Assembly (NCBI GenBank): GCA_963776675.1
Contig: CAVZNR010000043.1
Location: 1 to 64,000, forward strand
Direction of reading: 5' to 3'
DNA from: Hyphomicrobium_A sp963776675
GTDB taxonomy: Bacteria > Pseudomonadota > Alphaproteobacteria > Rhizobiales > Hyphomicrobiaceae
Length of the DNA stretch: 64,000 bases
Below are positions 46,695 through 56,260 of the stretch, piece by piece. The notes under the pieces are model-generated. The model saw only the letters and a program-made list of their open reading frames with translations, was not told where the DNA came from and ran no database searches. How positions within the stretch are numbered: position 1 is the stretch's first letter; the number at the start of each line of letters is the position of its first letter. Position numbers and translations under genes: made by a program.

Positions 46695-47156
46695 ATGACG
46701 ACCTTCGTCGCCAAACCCGGCGAGGTGGAGAAGAAGTGGATCCTGATCGACGCCAACGGCTTGGTCGTCGGCAGGCTGGCCGCTCTCATCGCGACCCGCC
46801 TTAAGGGAAAGCACAAACCCATCTACACGCCCCACGTCGACTGCGGTGACAACATCATCGTCGTCAACGCCGAGAAGGTGATCTTCACCGGCGATAAGCA
46901 CACCGACAAGATCTACTACCGCCACACCGGCTATCCCGGCGGCATCAAACAGCGCACGCCGCGCGAGATCCTCGAAGGCAAGTTCCCCGAGCGCGTGGTG
47001 GAGAAGGCCGTAGAGCGCATGCTGAAGCGCGGGCCCCTGCAGCGCAAGCTGATGCGCAATCTCAAGATCTACAAGGGCGCGGAGCATCCCCATGCCGCCC
47101 AGAACCCGGAGCCGCTCGACGTGGGCAAGCTCAACCGCAAAAACGTGAGGGTCTAA
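46695..47156 (+). CDS. rplM: 50S ribosomal protein L13
   Basis: This 153-residue large-subunit protein matches the family length. Signature stretches include EKKWILIDANGLVVGRLAAL, KPIYTPHVDCGDNIIVVNAEKV and the L13 motif LKRGPLQRKLMRNLKIYKGAEHPHAAQNP (about 125-145). It is an early assembly protein of the 50S subunit. rpsI follows 4 bp after the stop codon, in the conserved rplM-rpsI operon. Confidence 0.99.
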   Translation: MTTFVAKPGEVEKKWILIDANGLVVGRLAALIATRLKGKHKPIYTPHVDCGDNIIVVNAEKVIFTGDKHTDKIYYRHTGYPGGIKQRTPREILEGKFPERVVEKAVERMLKRGPLQRKLMRNLKIYKGAEHPHAAQNPEPLDVGKLNRKNVRV

Positions 47157-47160
47157 CGAG

Positions 47161-47643
47161 ATGGCTCAGGAAACCAAGTCTCTGGAAGACCTCGGCGAGA
47201 TCAAGACTGCGCCGCCCGCAGAGGCCGCACCCGAGTACGTGCAAAAGCTCGACAAGCTGGGGCGCGCCTATGCCACCGGCAAGCGCAAGAACGCCATTGC
47301 TCGCGTCTGGATCAAGCCCGGCAAAGGCATGATCACCATCAACACCAAGGACTACACGCAGTACTTCGCACGGCCCGTCCTGCAGATGCTGCTGCAGCAG
47401 CCCCTGACCGCGGCGAACCGCAACACCCAGTACGACATCATGGCCACCGTCATGGGCGGCGGTCTGTCGGGCCAGGCGGGTGCGGTGCGTCACGGCATCT
47501 CCAAGGCGCTCACCTACTTCGAGCCGGAGTTGCGCGCGGTGCTCAAGAAGGGCGGCTTCCTGACGCGCGATAGCCGCGTCGTCGAGCGCAAGAAGTACGG
47601 CCGCATGAAGGCTCGCCGCAGCTTCCAGTTCTCGAAGCGCTAA
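47161..47643 (+). CDS. rpsI: 30S ribosomal protein S9
   Basis: This 160-residue protein has an alphaproteobacterial N-terminal extension (about 35 residues) before the core GRAYATGKRKNAIARVWIKPG. The conserved GGGLSGQAGAVRHGISKAL and the C-terminal KKYGRMKARRSFQFSKR, which reaches the P-site tRNA, are intact. A hairpin terminator follows at 47671. Confidence 0.99.
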   Translation: MAQETKSLEDLGEIKTAPPAEAAPEYVQKLDKLGRAYATGKRKNAIARVWIKPGKGMITINTKDYTQYFARPVLQMLLQQPLTAANRNTQYDIMATVMGGGLSGQAGAVRHGISKALTYFEPELRAVLKKGGFLTRDSRVVERKKYGRMKARRSFQFSKR

Positions 47644-47670
47644 GCGCGGACCAAGCCTGTTTGCTCCTCA

Positions 47671-47703
47671 GCAGCCCGCCGCTCCGCGGCGGGCTGTTGC
47701 TTT
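47671..47703 (+). terminator. Terminator of the rplM-rpsI operon
   Basis: The stem GCAGCCCGCCGC at 47671-47682 pairs with GCGGCGGGCTGT at 47686-47697 around TCC, followed by TGCTTT. It is 27 bp past the rpsI stop. The T-tract is interrupted but the stem is strong. Confidence 0.8.
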
Positions 47704-47845
47704 GCCGCCAACCCAGTGCTTGCCCGTTGTCGGCGGCAATGCGACATACGACGTCGGCACCTGACATGCGGGAGGCCACCGGGGGAAACATTGCCCCGTT
47801 CAGACGTTGCGACGTCGACGGGGGTCTCACACAAGGGTTGGTACG

Positions 47846-48610
47846 ATGGAGTGGCTGACGCAAGACCTGCTCGCGATGCTCGGCTCGGTCATGGACGAGG
47901 CCGGCAACCTCGTGAGCCTCGACTGGTATCGCGAGAACTTCGTCTCCCTGCTCAACATCACCATGATCGACCTGGTGCTGGCGGGCGACAATGCCATCGT
48001 CGTCGGACTTGCCGCCTCCCGGGTCGCTCCGGAGATCCGCGCCAAGGTCATCTTCTGGGGCATCGCCGCCGCCGTCGTGCTGCGCATCCTCTTCGCCGCG
48101 ATCACGCTTCAACTGCTGTCCATCATCGGTCTGACCCTCGCCGGCGGAATTCTGCTGTTGTGGGTCTGTTGGAAAATGTACCGGCAGGTCACCGCGGGAG
48201 ACATGCACAACGGCGTGGACATCGCCACTCCCGATAGAAATCTCGGCTTCTGGCATGCCGTTGGCCTCATCACGCTCGCCGACGTCTCCATGTCGCTCGA
48301 CAACGTGCTCGCAGTGGCCGGTGCCGCCAAGGGCTCCACGCTCGTGCTCGTGATCGGCCTTGCGGTCGCGATCGTGCTTATGGCGGTTGCCTCCCACTTC
48401 ATTGCCGGACTGCTGGTCAAGTATCCTTGGATTACCTGGATCGGGCTGCTGATCATCCTCTGGGTGGCGCTCAGCATGATCTATCAGGGGTCGCACGAGG
48501 TGCTGTGCCGGGGCTTCGGGGCGGGCTGCTCGGAATCCCTGTGGGAAGGCATCCTGCAACTGCTCGGCATCGGCCCCGGGCCCGTCGAGGTGCTGCCCCC
48601 GGCCCCTTAG
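47846..48610 (+). CDS. TerC/YjbE-family integral membrane protein
   Basis: This encodes 254 residues from the ATG at 47846. Seven hydrophobic segments are seen, with the paired acidic motifs of the family: ITMIDLVLAGDNAIVVGLA (TM1) and ITLADVSMSLDNVLAVAGA (TM5). These Asp/Asn motifs are thought to bind metal ions, and several relatives are manganese exporters or metallate exoenzymes during secretion. A short extracytoplasmic, Cys-containing tail ends the protein. No yybP-ykoY Mn riboswitch could be fitted to the leader. It is a single gene. Confidence 0.88.
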   Translation: MEWLTQDLLAMLGSVMDEAGNLVSLDWYRENFVSLLNITMIDLVLAGDNAIVVGLAASRVAPEIRAKVIFWGIAAAVVLRILFAAITLQLLSIIGLTLAGGILLLWVCWKMYRQVTAGDMHNGVDIATPDRNLGFWHAVGLITLADVSMSLDNVLAVAGAAKGSTLVLVIGLAVAIVLMAVASHFIAGLLVKYPWITWIGLLIILWVALSMIYQGSHEVLCRGFGAGCSESLWEGILQLLGIGPGPVEVLPPAP

Positions 48611-48674
48611 CCGTTGACAGCACGGCGGCTCAGGATTTAGAGCCGGCGCACATTCGCAAGCTGGAGTTGAGCCC

Positions 48675-49679
48675 GTGGGCGCGCAGCACGGCGCCGCCAA
48701 GGCGCAACCGAAAGTCTTCATCGACGGCGAGGCCGGGACGACGGGTCTGCAGATCCGCGACCGGCTGGCGCAGGCGACCGACATCGCCGTTAAGAGCATC
48801 GACGCCGCGCAGCGCAAGGACGCGGGCGCGCGCAAGGCCCTCATGGCCGATGTCGACCTCGTCGTACTGTGCCTGCCTGACGAGGCTGCGCGCGAGGCAG
48901 TAGCCCTCGCCGACGAGCTAGGCGCCGCCGCGCCGCGCATCCTCGACGCCTCGACCGCGCATCGGGTTGCGCCCGACTGGGTGTACGGTTTTGCCGAGCT
49001 CGACAAGGATCAGGCGGGCGCGATCGCTGCAGCCAAGCGCGTCGCCAACCCGGGCTGCTATCCGACCGGTGCCATCGCGTTGATCCGGCCGCTGGTCGAT
49101 GCCGGGCTGCTACCCGCCGACACGAGCCTGACCATCAATGCGGTCAGCGGCTACTCGGGTGGCGGGCGCAAGATGATCGAGGAGTACGAGACCGGCACCG
49201 CGCCCTCGTTCGAGCTCTACGGCCTCGCCATGGAGCACAAGCACATCCCCGAGCTGGTGCGCTACGCTCGCCTCGAGAGGCGGCCGATTTTCGTGCCGTC
49301 GGTGGGCAATTTCCACCAGGGCATGCTGGTGTCGATCCCGCTGCATCTCGATGCGCTGCCGGGAAGCCCGTGCCTGCGCGATCTCGAGCTGGCGCTCGCT
49401 GCACACTATCGCGGCTCCGATCTGATCAGCGTCGTGCAGGAGCCCGCGGCGGCCATGACGCGGCTTGCCGCCGAGCCCCTCAACGGTACGGACCGCATGG
49501 AGCTGTTCGTGTTCGGAAAATCGGAGCTGCGCCAGGCTGTGCTGGTGGCGCGCCTCGACAACCTCGGCAAGGGAGCCGCCGGAGCGGCCGTGCAGAACAT
49601 ACGGCTGATGCTCGGGCTCGAGACGCCGGGCGGCGTTGAGCAAGGTCAGGCGGGGGAAGCCGCGCGCGTCACCACGTGA
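48675..49679 (+). CDS. argC: N-acetyl-gamma-glutamyl-phosphate reductase, type 2
   Basis: ArgC reduces N-acetylglutamyl phosphate with NADPH in arginine synthesis. The 334-residue protein begins with KVFIDGEAGTTGLQIRDRLA, and the catalytic cysteine lies in VANPGCYPTGAIALI (about 140). The shorter type 2 form, common in alphaproteobacteria, is shown by the length and by SVGNFHQGMLVSIPLHL. The start is a GTG at 48675. The 3' end overlaps the convergent ctaA gene by 34 bp. The rpsI-argC-ctaA neighbourhood is usual in this group, here with a TerC-family gene between. Confidence 0.95.
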   Translation: MGAQHGAAKAQPKVFIDGEAGTTGLQIRDRLAQATDIAVKSIDAAQRKDAGARKALMADVDLVVLCLPDEAAREAVALADELGAAAPRILDASTAHRVAPDWVYGFAELDKDQAGAIAAAKRVANPGCYPTGAIALIRPLVDAGLLPADTSLTINAVSGYSGGGRKMIEEYETGTAPSFELYGLAMEHKHIPELVRYARLERRPIFVPSVGNFHQGMLVSIPLHLDALPGSPCLRDLELALAAHYRGSDLISVVQEPAAAMTRLAAEPLNGTDRMELFVFGKSELRQAVLVARLDNLGKGAAGAAVQNIRLMLGLETPGGVEQGQAGEAARVTT

Positions 49680-50731
49680 AGGTGCAGCGTGGCGACCACG
49701 AGAACGAGCGCGGCGCCGGCCTGATGCGCAAGCCCGAGCGCCAGCGGAACGCCGTGCACCAGCGTCCAGATGCCGATCCCCATCTGGACAAAGAGCGCTA
49801 AGGCAAGCAGACCCGCAGACCCGACGGCACGCTCGTCCGTTCGCGCACGTGCCAGCATCACGACGTTGGTTAGCGCCAGAGCGACGACGACATAGGCCAC
49901 CGTGCGATGGTCGAACTGCACCGTGGTCATGTTCTCGAATAGGTTGAGGTACCAGGGCGAAAGTGTTCCCAGACCCTCCGGGATCACACGTCCGTCCATC
50001 AGTGGCCAGGTGTTGTAGGTGAGGCCGGCCTTGAGGCCGGCAACCAGAGCGCCGAGCCCCGCTTGGACGAAGACGAGCGCGTAAAGCGCGCGCGCGCGCC
50101 ATAGCGCCCCTCGTGTGACCGTCGGAGCGCGGCCCCGCTCTGCTGCGGGCCCGTAATCGAGCGCGAGCCAGACCAGCAGCGACAGGATGCTGAACGCAAC
50201 CAACAGGTGCAGCGCCAGCCGGTATTGGCTGACATCGACGCGATCGACGAGCCCGGACATCACCATGTACCAGCCGATCGCGCCTTGCAGAGCGCCCAGC
50301 GCCAGCACGCCGAGGAACTTGGCAGCGAAGCCGGGGCGCAGCACGCGCGCGAGCCAGAACCCGACCAAAGGCACGGCAAAGGCGAAGCCGATAAAGCGCC
50401 CGAGGAATCGGTGCGTCCACTCCCACCAATAGATGAACTTGAACTCAGCGAGCGACATTCCCGCATTTACGATCGCGTACTCGGGCGTCGCTCTGTACTT
50501 CTCAAAGGCAGAATGCCAGTCGGCATCGCCGAGCGGCGGAATGGCTCCAAGGATCGGCTTCCACTCGGTGATCGAGAGACCGGAGTTGGTGAGACGCGTC
50601 GCGCCGCCCACCACGACCATCGCGAACACGAGCCCGGCCACCAGCCAAAGCCAGGCTCGAACGGCCACATCGGCCGATGTCGCCGCTTGCGGCCCTGCGT
50701 ATTGCTGCGTTGCGGAAAGCGCCACGTTCAA
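49646..50731 (-). CDS. ctaA: Heme A synthase (COX15/CtaA type 2)
   Basis: This is a 361-residue inner-membrane protein with eight predicted helices in two similar four-helix halves. Heme-binding histidines are seen in WWEWTHRFLGRFIGFAFAVP and LALHLLVAFSILSLLVW in the N-terminal half, and VQFDHRTVAYVVVALALTNV and LALGLAHQAGAALVLV in the C-terminal half. The N-terminal GATRLTNSGLSITEWKPILGAIPPL block is diagnostic of COX15. It oxidises heme O to heme A for the aa3-type cytochrome oxidase. Confidence 0.96.
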   Translation of the reverse strand: MNVALSATQQYAGPQAATSADVAVRAWLWLVAGLVFAMVVVGGATRLTNSGLSITEWKPILGAIPPLGDADWHSAFEKYRATPEYAIVNAGMSLAEFKFIYWWEWTHRFLGRFIGFAFAVPLVGFWLARVLRPGFAAKFLGVLALGALQGAIGWYMVMSGLVDRVDVSQYRLALHLLVAFSILSLLVWLALDYGPAAERGRAPTVTRGALWRARALYALVFVQAGLGALVAGLKAGLTYNTWPLMDGRVIPEGLGTLSPWYLNLFENMTTVQFDHRTVAYVVVALALTNVVMLARARTDERAVGSAGLLALALFVQMGIGIWTLVHGVPLALGLAHQAGAALVLVVATLHLHVVTRAASPA

Positions 50732-50805
50732 AACCCCAGGCTTACTAGGCGAGCGTGATAGGCGGCGCGGGCCCGGTGATCAATGCGCCCAAGACGCGCG
50801 GGGGC

Positions 50806-51873
50806 TCAAGCGGGGGTCTGGTGATAGCCCGACAAGCGCTGGAACGTGTTCATTAGGGCGAAGGGAACACCCGAAAGCAGCGCTTTTACGTAGCGGAGGT
50901 CCTGAAAATCGCCATTGAGCGACAGCCGCGGCAGCGCAGTGAGCGCCTCGGCGTTCTCCGGGTAGAGGAGACCCTTCCGCGTGGTGACGGCGGTGAGGAG
51001 GCCCAGCTCCTTGGCAATCTCGAACTCGCGGGCGCCGGCGCTGTTGGTGCATCCATAGGGATAGCTGAAGTGGCGGCAGGGACGGCCCAGCTCGCTTTCG
51101 AGACGCGCAATGCTCTCTTTCATTTCCGCGCGCGCGGTGCGCTCGGAGAGCTTGCCGAGAGCCAAGTGCGACTTGGTGTGGGCGCCGATCGTCACCAGCG
51201 GGTCCGCAGCGAGCGCGCGCAGCTCGTCCCACGACATGATGAGGCCGTTCTGCGTGTCGCGATAGTCGATGTGATGCGCGGCGGCAAGCTCGGCAACGGC
51301 GGCGCGCGCCAGCGCTTCGGGGATCGAGCGCAGCCACCAGTAGATCTCGAAATAGGCTCTCTCCTTCTCCGCCACCGTCCCCAGCGGGAAGTGATGCCCC
51401 TCTCCGTTCATGGCAAGCGTGATGTGAGGTGCCACGCGTAGCACGCGCTCGAGCGTCAACCACCAGAAGTCTCCGCGACCGTCCGCGAAGTCGGTCGAGA
51501 CATAGATGGCAAAGGGCAGACGATGACGCTTGAAGATCGGATAGGCGAAGTCGCGATTGTCGCGATAGCCGTCGTCGAAGGTGAAGCATGCAAATGGTCG
51601 CTCCCCTCCATTGCGCAGCCGGCCGGGGACGTCGTCCAGCGACACGACGTCGAAGCCAGAATCGCGGATCTGCTCGATCACGGCCTCGAGGAAGTCGGGC
51701 GTGACCTTGAGGATGCGGCTTGGCTCGAACGCGAGCGGCGGCTCGGGGCGAACCTGGTGGAGCATGAAAATAACGCCCACACCCTTGGTCAGCGGCCCGA
51801 GGAAATTCTCCGCGCCCGAATAGTGGACGGCAGCGAGTGCTGCCTTAAGAAGCTTGGTGGTTCGCCGGCTCAT
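50806..51873 (-). CDS. Polysaccharide deacetylase (NodB/CE4-like)
   Basis: This encodes 355 residues. The ATG at 51873 (MSRRTTKLLKAALAAVHYSG) is preferred over upstream ATGs. The CE4 catalytic motifs are CFTFDDGYRDNRDFAYPIF (about 96-114, metal-binding Asp pair) and the TIGAHTKSHLALGKLSE block (about 227-243, metal-binding His pair), then HFSYPYG (motif 3). It should remove acetyl groups from a sugar polymer. It sits at the left edge of the polysaccharide locus, next to the Wzz-like gene and on the same strand. Confidence 0.9.
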   Translation of the reverse strand: MSRRTTKLLKAALAAVHYSGAENFLGPLTKGVGVIFMLHQVRPEPPLAFEPSRILKVTPDFLEAVIEQIRDSGFDVVSLDDVPGRLRNGGERPFACFTFDDGYRDNRDFAYPIFKRHRLPFAIYVSTDFADGRGDFWWLTLERVLRVAPHITLAMNGEGHHFPLGTVAEKERAYFEIYWWLRSIPEALARAAVAELAAAHHIDYRDTQNGLIMSWDELRALAADPLVTIGAHTKSHLALGKLSERTARAEMKESIARLESELGRPCRHFSYPYGCTNSAGAREFEIAKELGLLTAVTTRKGLLYPENAEALTALPRLSLNGDFQDLRYVKALLSGVPFALMNTFQRLSGYHQTPA

Positions 51874-52046
51874 TCTCGGACTTGAAAATTGCGGATACAG
51901 AACAACTCGGGGGCGCCTTAGTCGGCACCCCGAGCTCATCGCAATTCTCATGCACGCGGGCCCTCAACTCCATGAACGGAGCTGAGCGTCTCGATCCTGA
52001 GGTTAATGAACCCTCACTGAGAAAGGAGAATGGCCGCCCCCGCGCA

Positions 52047-54194
52047 TCAAACGGGGCTCGCCTCCGCACTGCTTTTCGACATGAAGCGCGCCAGCCGTTC
52101 CGCGGCGAGCCGCCCCAAGGCCGGCCGCTCGAGGCGGAAGAGTTCGATGTCGGTCACCTCGAAGCCAAGGAACGTACCCGGAGCATCCGGGAGCTTCGAA
52201 GTGCGCCGCTTCACATCCGCGACGATCACGCCGGCGTCGAAGCGACCCTGGATTGCCTCGAACAGCGCCCGCGCAGCCTCGGTACGGCCCACCACGATGA
52301 TGTGGTCGTAGGCGGTGTCGAGTGCATCGAGAGCAAGGTTGAGCTGATCGGGATCGAGCAGATCGTCCGGCGCGTCTGTGCCACCTCCCGCGGCAATAAT
52401 CTGCGCGTTGCTTGCGGGAATGCGCGCGACCACGTCTTCGAACTTCGCTTCCCCCATCAGAAGCTCCGAAAGGCCCGGACGCGGCGGCACACCCAGGGAT
52501 TCGGCGATGCCATGACCTTCAAGGCTCCAGTCGACCAGCATGACATCGGCGCCGGAGTCAGCCAGCGTCCGTGCCAGCTCGACCGCTTCAGGACCGGAAT
52601 CGACACCATCGATCTCCCCGGTAACCAGCGTGCGGAACCCGCCGACATCGGGCGGCCGTACCAGCAGCTCGTTTGCCAGTGCCGCCACTGAATCAACGGT
52701 GCTGACGGCACCGACCGACTTGACGGCCGAAGGTGCGGCAGGGCTCGGCGCCTGTGGTGACGTGCGAACCAGTCCGGCTGCAGCGGGCGACCACGCCGGT
52801 TTGGGACCGCGCGCCGCCGTGAACAGGGCCTTGGTTGCGACGATCGCGATGCCAAACAGGAGAACGGCTACTACGACCAGCGCGGCATAGGGGATACGTT
52901 TGGGGAAGCTCGGAACACCTGTGGGACGCGCCGTCGTGATGATCTGCGCATCGGTGGGAACAGCGCGGCTGTCAGCCAGGGCGCGATTAGCCTCATAGCG
53001 CGCCTGCAAACGCCCTAGCTCGGCGCGCTTCGACTTGGCGACCGCCTCGAGCTGGCGCAGCTTCACCTGATTGTCGCCGGTGCCGACGACCCGCACCTTC
53101 AGGTCGTCGATGCTTTTCTGGACCGCGGCCTCACGCATGGTCGCAACGGAGGCACCCTTCTCGATACCCTCCACGATCTTTCCGACCTCGGCCTTGATCT
53201 GCCGCTGCAGGCCGGCGAGATCGGCGCGGATCTGGCGCATGCGCGGGTGCCCTGGGAGCAGCGTCGCCGAAAGCTCGGAAAGCTGCCGCTCCAGGCGCAC
53301 GCGCTGTTGCACCAGGTTCTGAATCAGCGGCGACTTCTGCACATCGGGTAGCGCCTCGGTATTGCCGGCGCTCACCATGTCGCGCACCGACTGGGCGCGT
53401 GCCTCCGCCTCGTTGCGGGCCGCCTGCACTCTGCTCAATTCTGCAGTCAGCTCACCGAGCTGCTGCTGATTGAGCCCCGTGTCGTTGGGACCGCCTTTGA
53501 AAATGTTGGCCTGCCCGCGGAAGCGCTCGACGGCCGCCTCCGCCTCGCTGACCTCTTTCATCAGCTTGTCCATCTTGGGTTGCAGCGCCTTCTGCACCTC
53601 GTCGGTGCCGGCGACGGTCCGCGTCGCCAGCGAAGTGCGATACGTCTCAGCGATGCGGTTGGCCACCTCAGCTGCCAGCTTCGGATCCTGAGAGCTGAAC
53701 TGGATGCCAATGAAGCGGCTCTCCTTGGGGGAGTAGACATTTAGCCGATCAAAATAGGCCTGTAGTACGCGGTCCTGATCGCTCTGATTTCCCTGGCTGA
53801 AATCGAGAGCACTGCGGATCCGACCCACGAGCGACGGCGGCTGCAACGCGCTGTTGAACTCTGGTTTGCTAGCAAGCCCTTCCTTGGCGATGATCTGGCT
53901 CGCAAGATCGGGCGACATGAGCGCACGCAAGTGCGTGTTGATCGCCTCCTTGTCGAGGCGGGCGGCCACGCCGTCGGAAGAACCGCCGGAGGCGGACTCT
54001 GCAGTTGTCCCCTCTCGCTCGGGCGGCACCACCTGGATCTGCGCTTCCGACGTGTAGCGTGGCACGACGAAGGAGAGGGCAGCGAACGCGATGATCCCCA
54101 GCGCCAATGCGGCGAGGAGAAGCTTGGGCAGGCTTGCCCGCAGGGCGCGCCAGATGGCGGTGATGTCGATGTCGTCGGGGGACGCAGAAGTCAT
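52047..54194 (-). CDS. Wzz/GumC-type chain-length and export protein with degenerate BY-kinase domain
   Basis: This encodes 715 residues. The N-terminal Wzz domain follows one membrane helix (about 22-44), then a long coiled-coil periplasmic part (about 190-380), and a second helix (about 438-458) after a Pro-rich PTGVPSFPKRIPY motif. The C-terminal domain has a BY-kinase shape (VMLVDWSLEGHGIAESLG, GLSELLMGE) but the expected Walker A loop is replaced by TGEIDGVDSGPEAVELARTL, with no GK(S/T). It is thus likely an inactive kinase. It spans the periplasm to work with the Wza-like protein encoded divergently. Confidence 0.9.
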   Translation of the reverse strand: MTSASPDDIDITAIWRALRASLPKLLLAALALGIIAFAALSFVVPRYTSEAQIQVVPPEREGTTAESASGGSSDGVAARLDKEAINTHLRALMSPDLASQIIAKEGLASKPEFNSALQPPSLVGRIRSALDFSQGNQSDQDRVLQAYFDRLNVYSPKESRFIGIQFSSQDPKLAAEVANRIAETYRTSLATRTVAGTDEVQKALQPKMDKLMKEVSEAEAAVERFRGQANIFKGGPNDTGLNQQQLGELTAELSRVQAARNEAEARAQSVRDMVSAGNTEALPDVQKSPLIQNLVQQRVRLERQLSELSATLLPGHPRMRQIRADLAGLQRQIKAEVGKIVEGIEKGASVATMREAAVQKSIDDLKVRVVGTGDNQVKLRQLEAVAKSKRAELGRLQARYEANRALADSRAVPTDAQIITTARPTGVPSFPKRIPYAALVVVAVLLFGIAIVATKALFTAARGPKPAWSPAAAGLVRTSPQAPSPAAPSAVKSVGAVSTVDSVAALANELLVRPPDVGGFRTLVTGEIDGVDSGPEAVELARTLADSGADVMLVDWSLEGHGIAESLGVPPRPGLSELLMGEAKFEDVVARIPASNAQIIAAGGGTDAPDDLLDPDQLNLALDALDTAYDHIIVVGRTEAARALFEAIQGRFDAGVIVADVKRRTSKLPDAPGTFLGFEVTDIELFRLERPALGRLAAERLARFMSKSSAEASPV

Positions 54195-54360
54195 GTAATG
54201 GGACCCGGCTCGAAGGAAGACCTAATCGTTGCGCCAAATTAGAGCGCGGCCAGGTAAGAATTTCCTTAAACGTCCGAAGAAAAGACAACCGGTCAGCCTT
54301 TCTTAACCAGTCGGACCCCAGATTGTGGGTGAAACCACGATCTCCTGGCACCGCATCACC

Positions 54361-55104
54361 ATGTCCCGATGGCTGGCACCATTCACAGCGACTTTGCTCC
54401 TCGTACTGGGCGGATGCGCTCAGGACGAGCTGGGCCTCGGTGCCCTCGTCGGCGCCGACATCATCTTCGATGCGCCGGTTCAGGCCGGCCCCCCTCCGGG
54501 GCAGCCGATTCCCGTGGCCGACATGGGCGGCGGCTGGGGTGAGACAAGCATCATTCCTGCGGGCGCCATGGTGTCGCCGACGCCCGTACCCTGGGGCCCG
54601 CCGGTCGTGGTTCCTGCCGGACCCTTCGTGGCACCCAACCCGCACGCCCCTTACATCCTCGGCACCGGCGACAAGCTGCGCATCTTCGTCTACGGGCAGC
54701 CGAACCTGTCGCGCGTCTACGCGGTCGATCAGGCGGGCGATGTGCCCTTCCCGCTCATAGGCAATGTTCGCGCCCGCGGACGCACCAGCACGGAGCTCGC
54801 CCGCGCCATCAGCGCCCGGCTCGCGCGCGACTTCGTGCGCGATCCCTTCGTGACGGTCGATGTCGCGCAGAACCGCCCGTTCTTCATCCTGGGCGAGGTG
54901 CGGCTTCCCGGCCAGTACCCCTACGTGTCCGGCATGACGGTCGAAACGGCGGTGGCGATTGCAGGCGGCTATACCGAACGCGCCAGCGAGCGCCGCTTCC
55001 GCATCACCCGCCGCTTTGACGGCCTCGTCGATCAAATCGAGGCGCCGTCCGACTACGCGCTGCAGCCTGGCGATACGGTCTACGTCTTTGAACGCTTTTT
55101 CTAG
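54361..55104 (+). CDS. Wza-like polysaccharide export lipoprotein
   Basis: This encodes 247 residues from the ATG at 54361; a GTG 36 bp upstream is less likely, as the signal peptide would be displaced. The lipobox is LVLGGCAQ. A Pro/Gly-rich linker leads to the poly_export/SLBB domain (YILGTGDKLRIFVYGQPNL, then PFPLIGNVRARGRTSTELAR) and a beta-grasp domain (FFILGEVRLPGQYPYVSGMT). It should form the outer-membrane export channel. It is transcribed divergently from the Wzz-like gene, and the glycosyltransferase gene follows closely. Confidence 0.92.
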   Translation: MSRWLAPFTATLLLVLGGCAQDELGLGALVGADIIFDAPVQAGPPPGQPIPVADMGGGWGETSIIPAGAMVSPTPVPWGPPVVVPAGPFVAPNPHAPYILGTGDKLRIFVYGQPNLSRVYAVDQAGDVPFPLIGNVRARGRTSTELARAISARLARDFVRDPFVTVDVAQNRPFFILGEVRLPGQYPYVSGMTVETAVAIAGGYTERASERRFRITRRFDGLVDQIEAPSDYALQPGDTVYVFERFF

Positions 55105-55129
55105 GGTGGAGCCGAGGAGGCAGGTGAGC

Positions 55130-56260
55130 GTGACGAGGCGCTTGCGCATCCTGCATTGTCTGCGCGCCCCGGTCGGCGGCCTCTTCCGCCACGTCCTCGA
55201 CTTGAGCGCAGAGCAATCCGCCCGCGGCCACGACGTCGGTCTTATCATCGACGCCAACACCGGCGACCGCCTCACCGATCAGCGGCTCGTGCGCGTCGCA
55301 CCCCGCCTTTCGCTCGGCGTCGCCCGCATTCCTATGAGCCGCCTGCCGGGTCTGGGCGACGCTGCGGTGATCCGCACCGTCCACCAAATTGCACGACGCC
55401 AGGACGCCCAGGTACTGCATGGCCACGGCGCCAAGGGCGGAGCCTATGCGCGTCTGGCGGCACGCGCGTTGAAGCGCGAGGGGCGGCAGACGGTGTCGAT
55501 CTACACACCACACGGCGGCAGCCTGCATTACCCGCCCACATCGGCGCCGGGCATGCTCTATCTCGCCATCGAGAAGATCCTGGCCCGCTTCACCGACGGG
55601 CTGATCTTTGAGAGCGACTACATGCGCCGTCTCTACGAAGAGCGCGTCGGCCGCAGCGTCGCCCCGACCCAGGTTATTACCAATGCGCTGCAGCCGGCGG
55701 ACTTCGCCCCGCACGTGCCGGCCCCCGATGCCGTCGATTTCCTGTTCGTCGGCGAGCTGCGCCGCTTGAAGGGCGTCGACGTTCTCTTGCGCGCGCTGGC
55801 CGAAGTGGCGCGGGCGCACCCCGTGCAGCTCCTCATCGTCGGCTCTGGCCCCGACCGCGATCTCTTCCTGAAACTCACCGACGAGCTTGGACTGGGGCGC
55901 GTCGCCACGTTTGCCGGCGCCATGCCAGCACAGCTCGCCTTCCGCCGTGCACGCGCCATCGTCGTGCCCTCGCGGGCGGAGAGCCTGCCCTATATCGTGC
56001 TGGAGGCGGCGGCGGCGGCGATGCCGCTGATCGCCACCGAGGCCGGCGGCATTCCCGAGATCGTCGAGGGCTCGGACACCAAGCTATTGCCGCCCGGCGA
56101 CGTCTACGCACTTGTGCGGGCGATGAATGCGTTTCTGGACGATCCGCAGAAGGCTATGGCGCGTGCGCAGAGGCTGAAGCAGACAGTGCAAAAGCGCTTC
56201 GCCATCGACATGAAGGCCGCGGCCGTCTTGGATTTCTACGGCACGCTGCTGACCCGCTAA
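55130..56260 (+). CDS. GT4-family glycosyltransferase
   Basis: This encodes about 376 residues. The GTG at 55130 has AGGAGG nine bases upstream; a GTG at 55124 is also possible. The N-terminal domain shows HCLRAPVGGLFRHVLDLSAE and HGHGAKGGAYARLAAR. The C-terminal GT-B domain has FLFVGELRRLKGVDVLLRAL and the EX7E-type nucleotide-sugar site PSRAESLPYIVLEAAAAAMP. It adds one sugar to a lipid-linked intermediate at the cytoplasmic face. It is in line with the Wza-like and the phosphotransferase genes. Confidence 0.9.
   Translation: MTRRLRILHCLRAPVGGLFRHVLDLSAEQSARGHDVGLIIDANTGDRLTDQRLVRVAPRLSLGVARIPMSRLPGLGDAAVIRTVHQIARRQDAQVLHGHGAKGGAYARLAARALKREGRQTVSIYTPHGGSLHYPPTSAPGMLYLAIEKILARFTDGLIFESDYMRRLYEERVGRSVAPTQVITNALQPADFAPHVPAPDAVDFLFVGELRRLKGVDVLLRALAEVARAHPVQLLIVGSGPDRDLFLKLTDELGLGRVATFAGAMPAQLAFRRARAIVVPSRAESLPYIVLEAAAAAMPLIATEAGGIPEIVEGSDTKLLPPGDVYALVRAMNAFLDDPQKAMARAQRLKQTVQKRFAIDMKAAAVLDFYGTLLTR

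Noticed and set aside
47704..47845. A yybP-ykoY manganese riboswitch upstream of the TerC-family gene
   Set aside because: A GGGG-AAACATTG-CCCC hairpin is present, but the conserved internal-loop sequences of that riboswitch are not recognisable.
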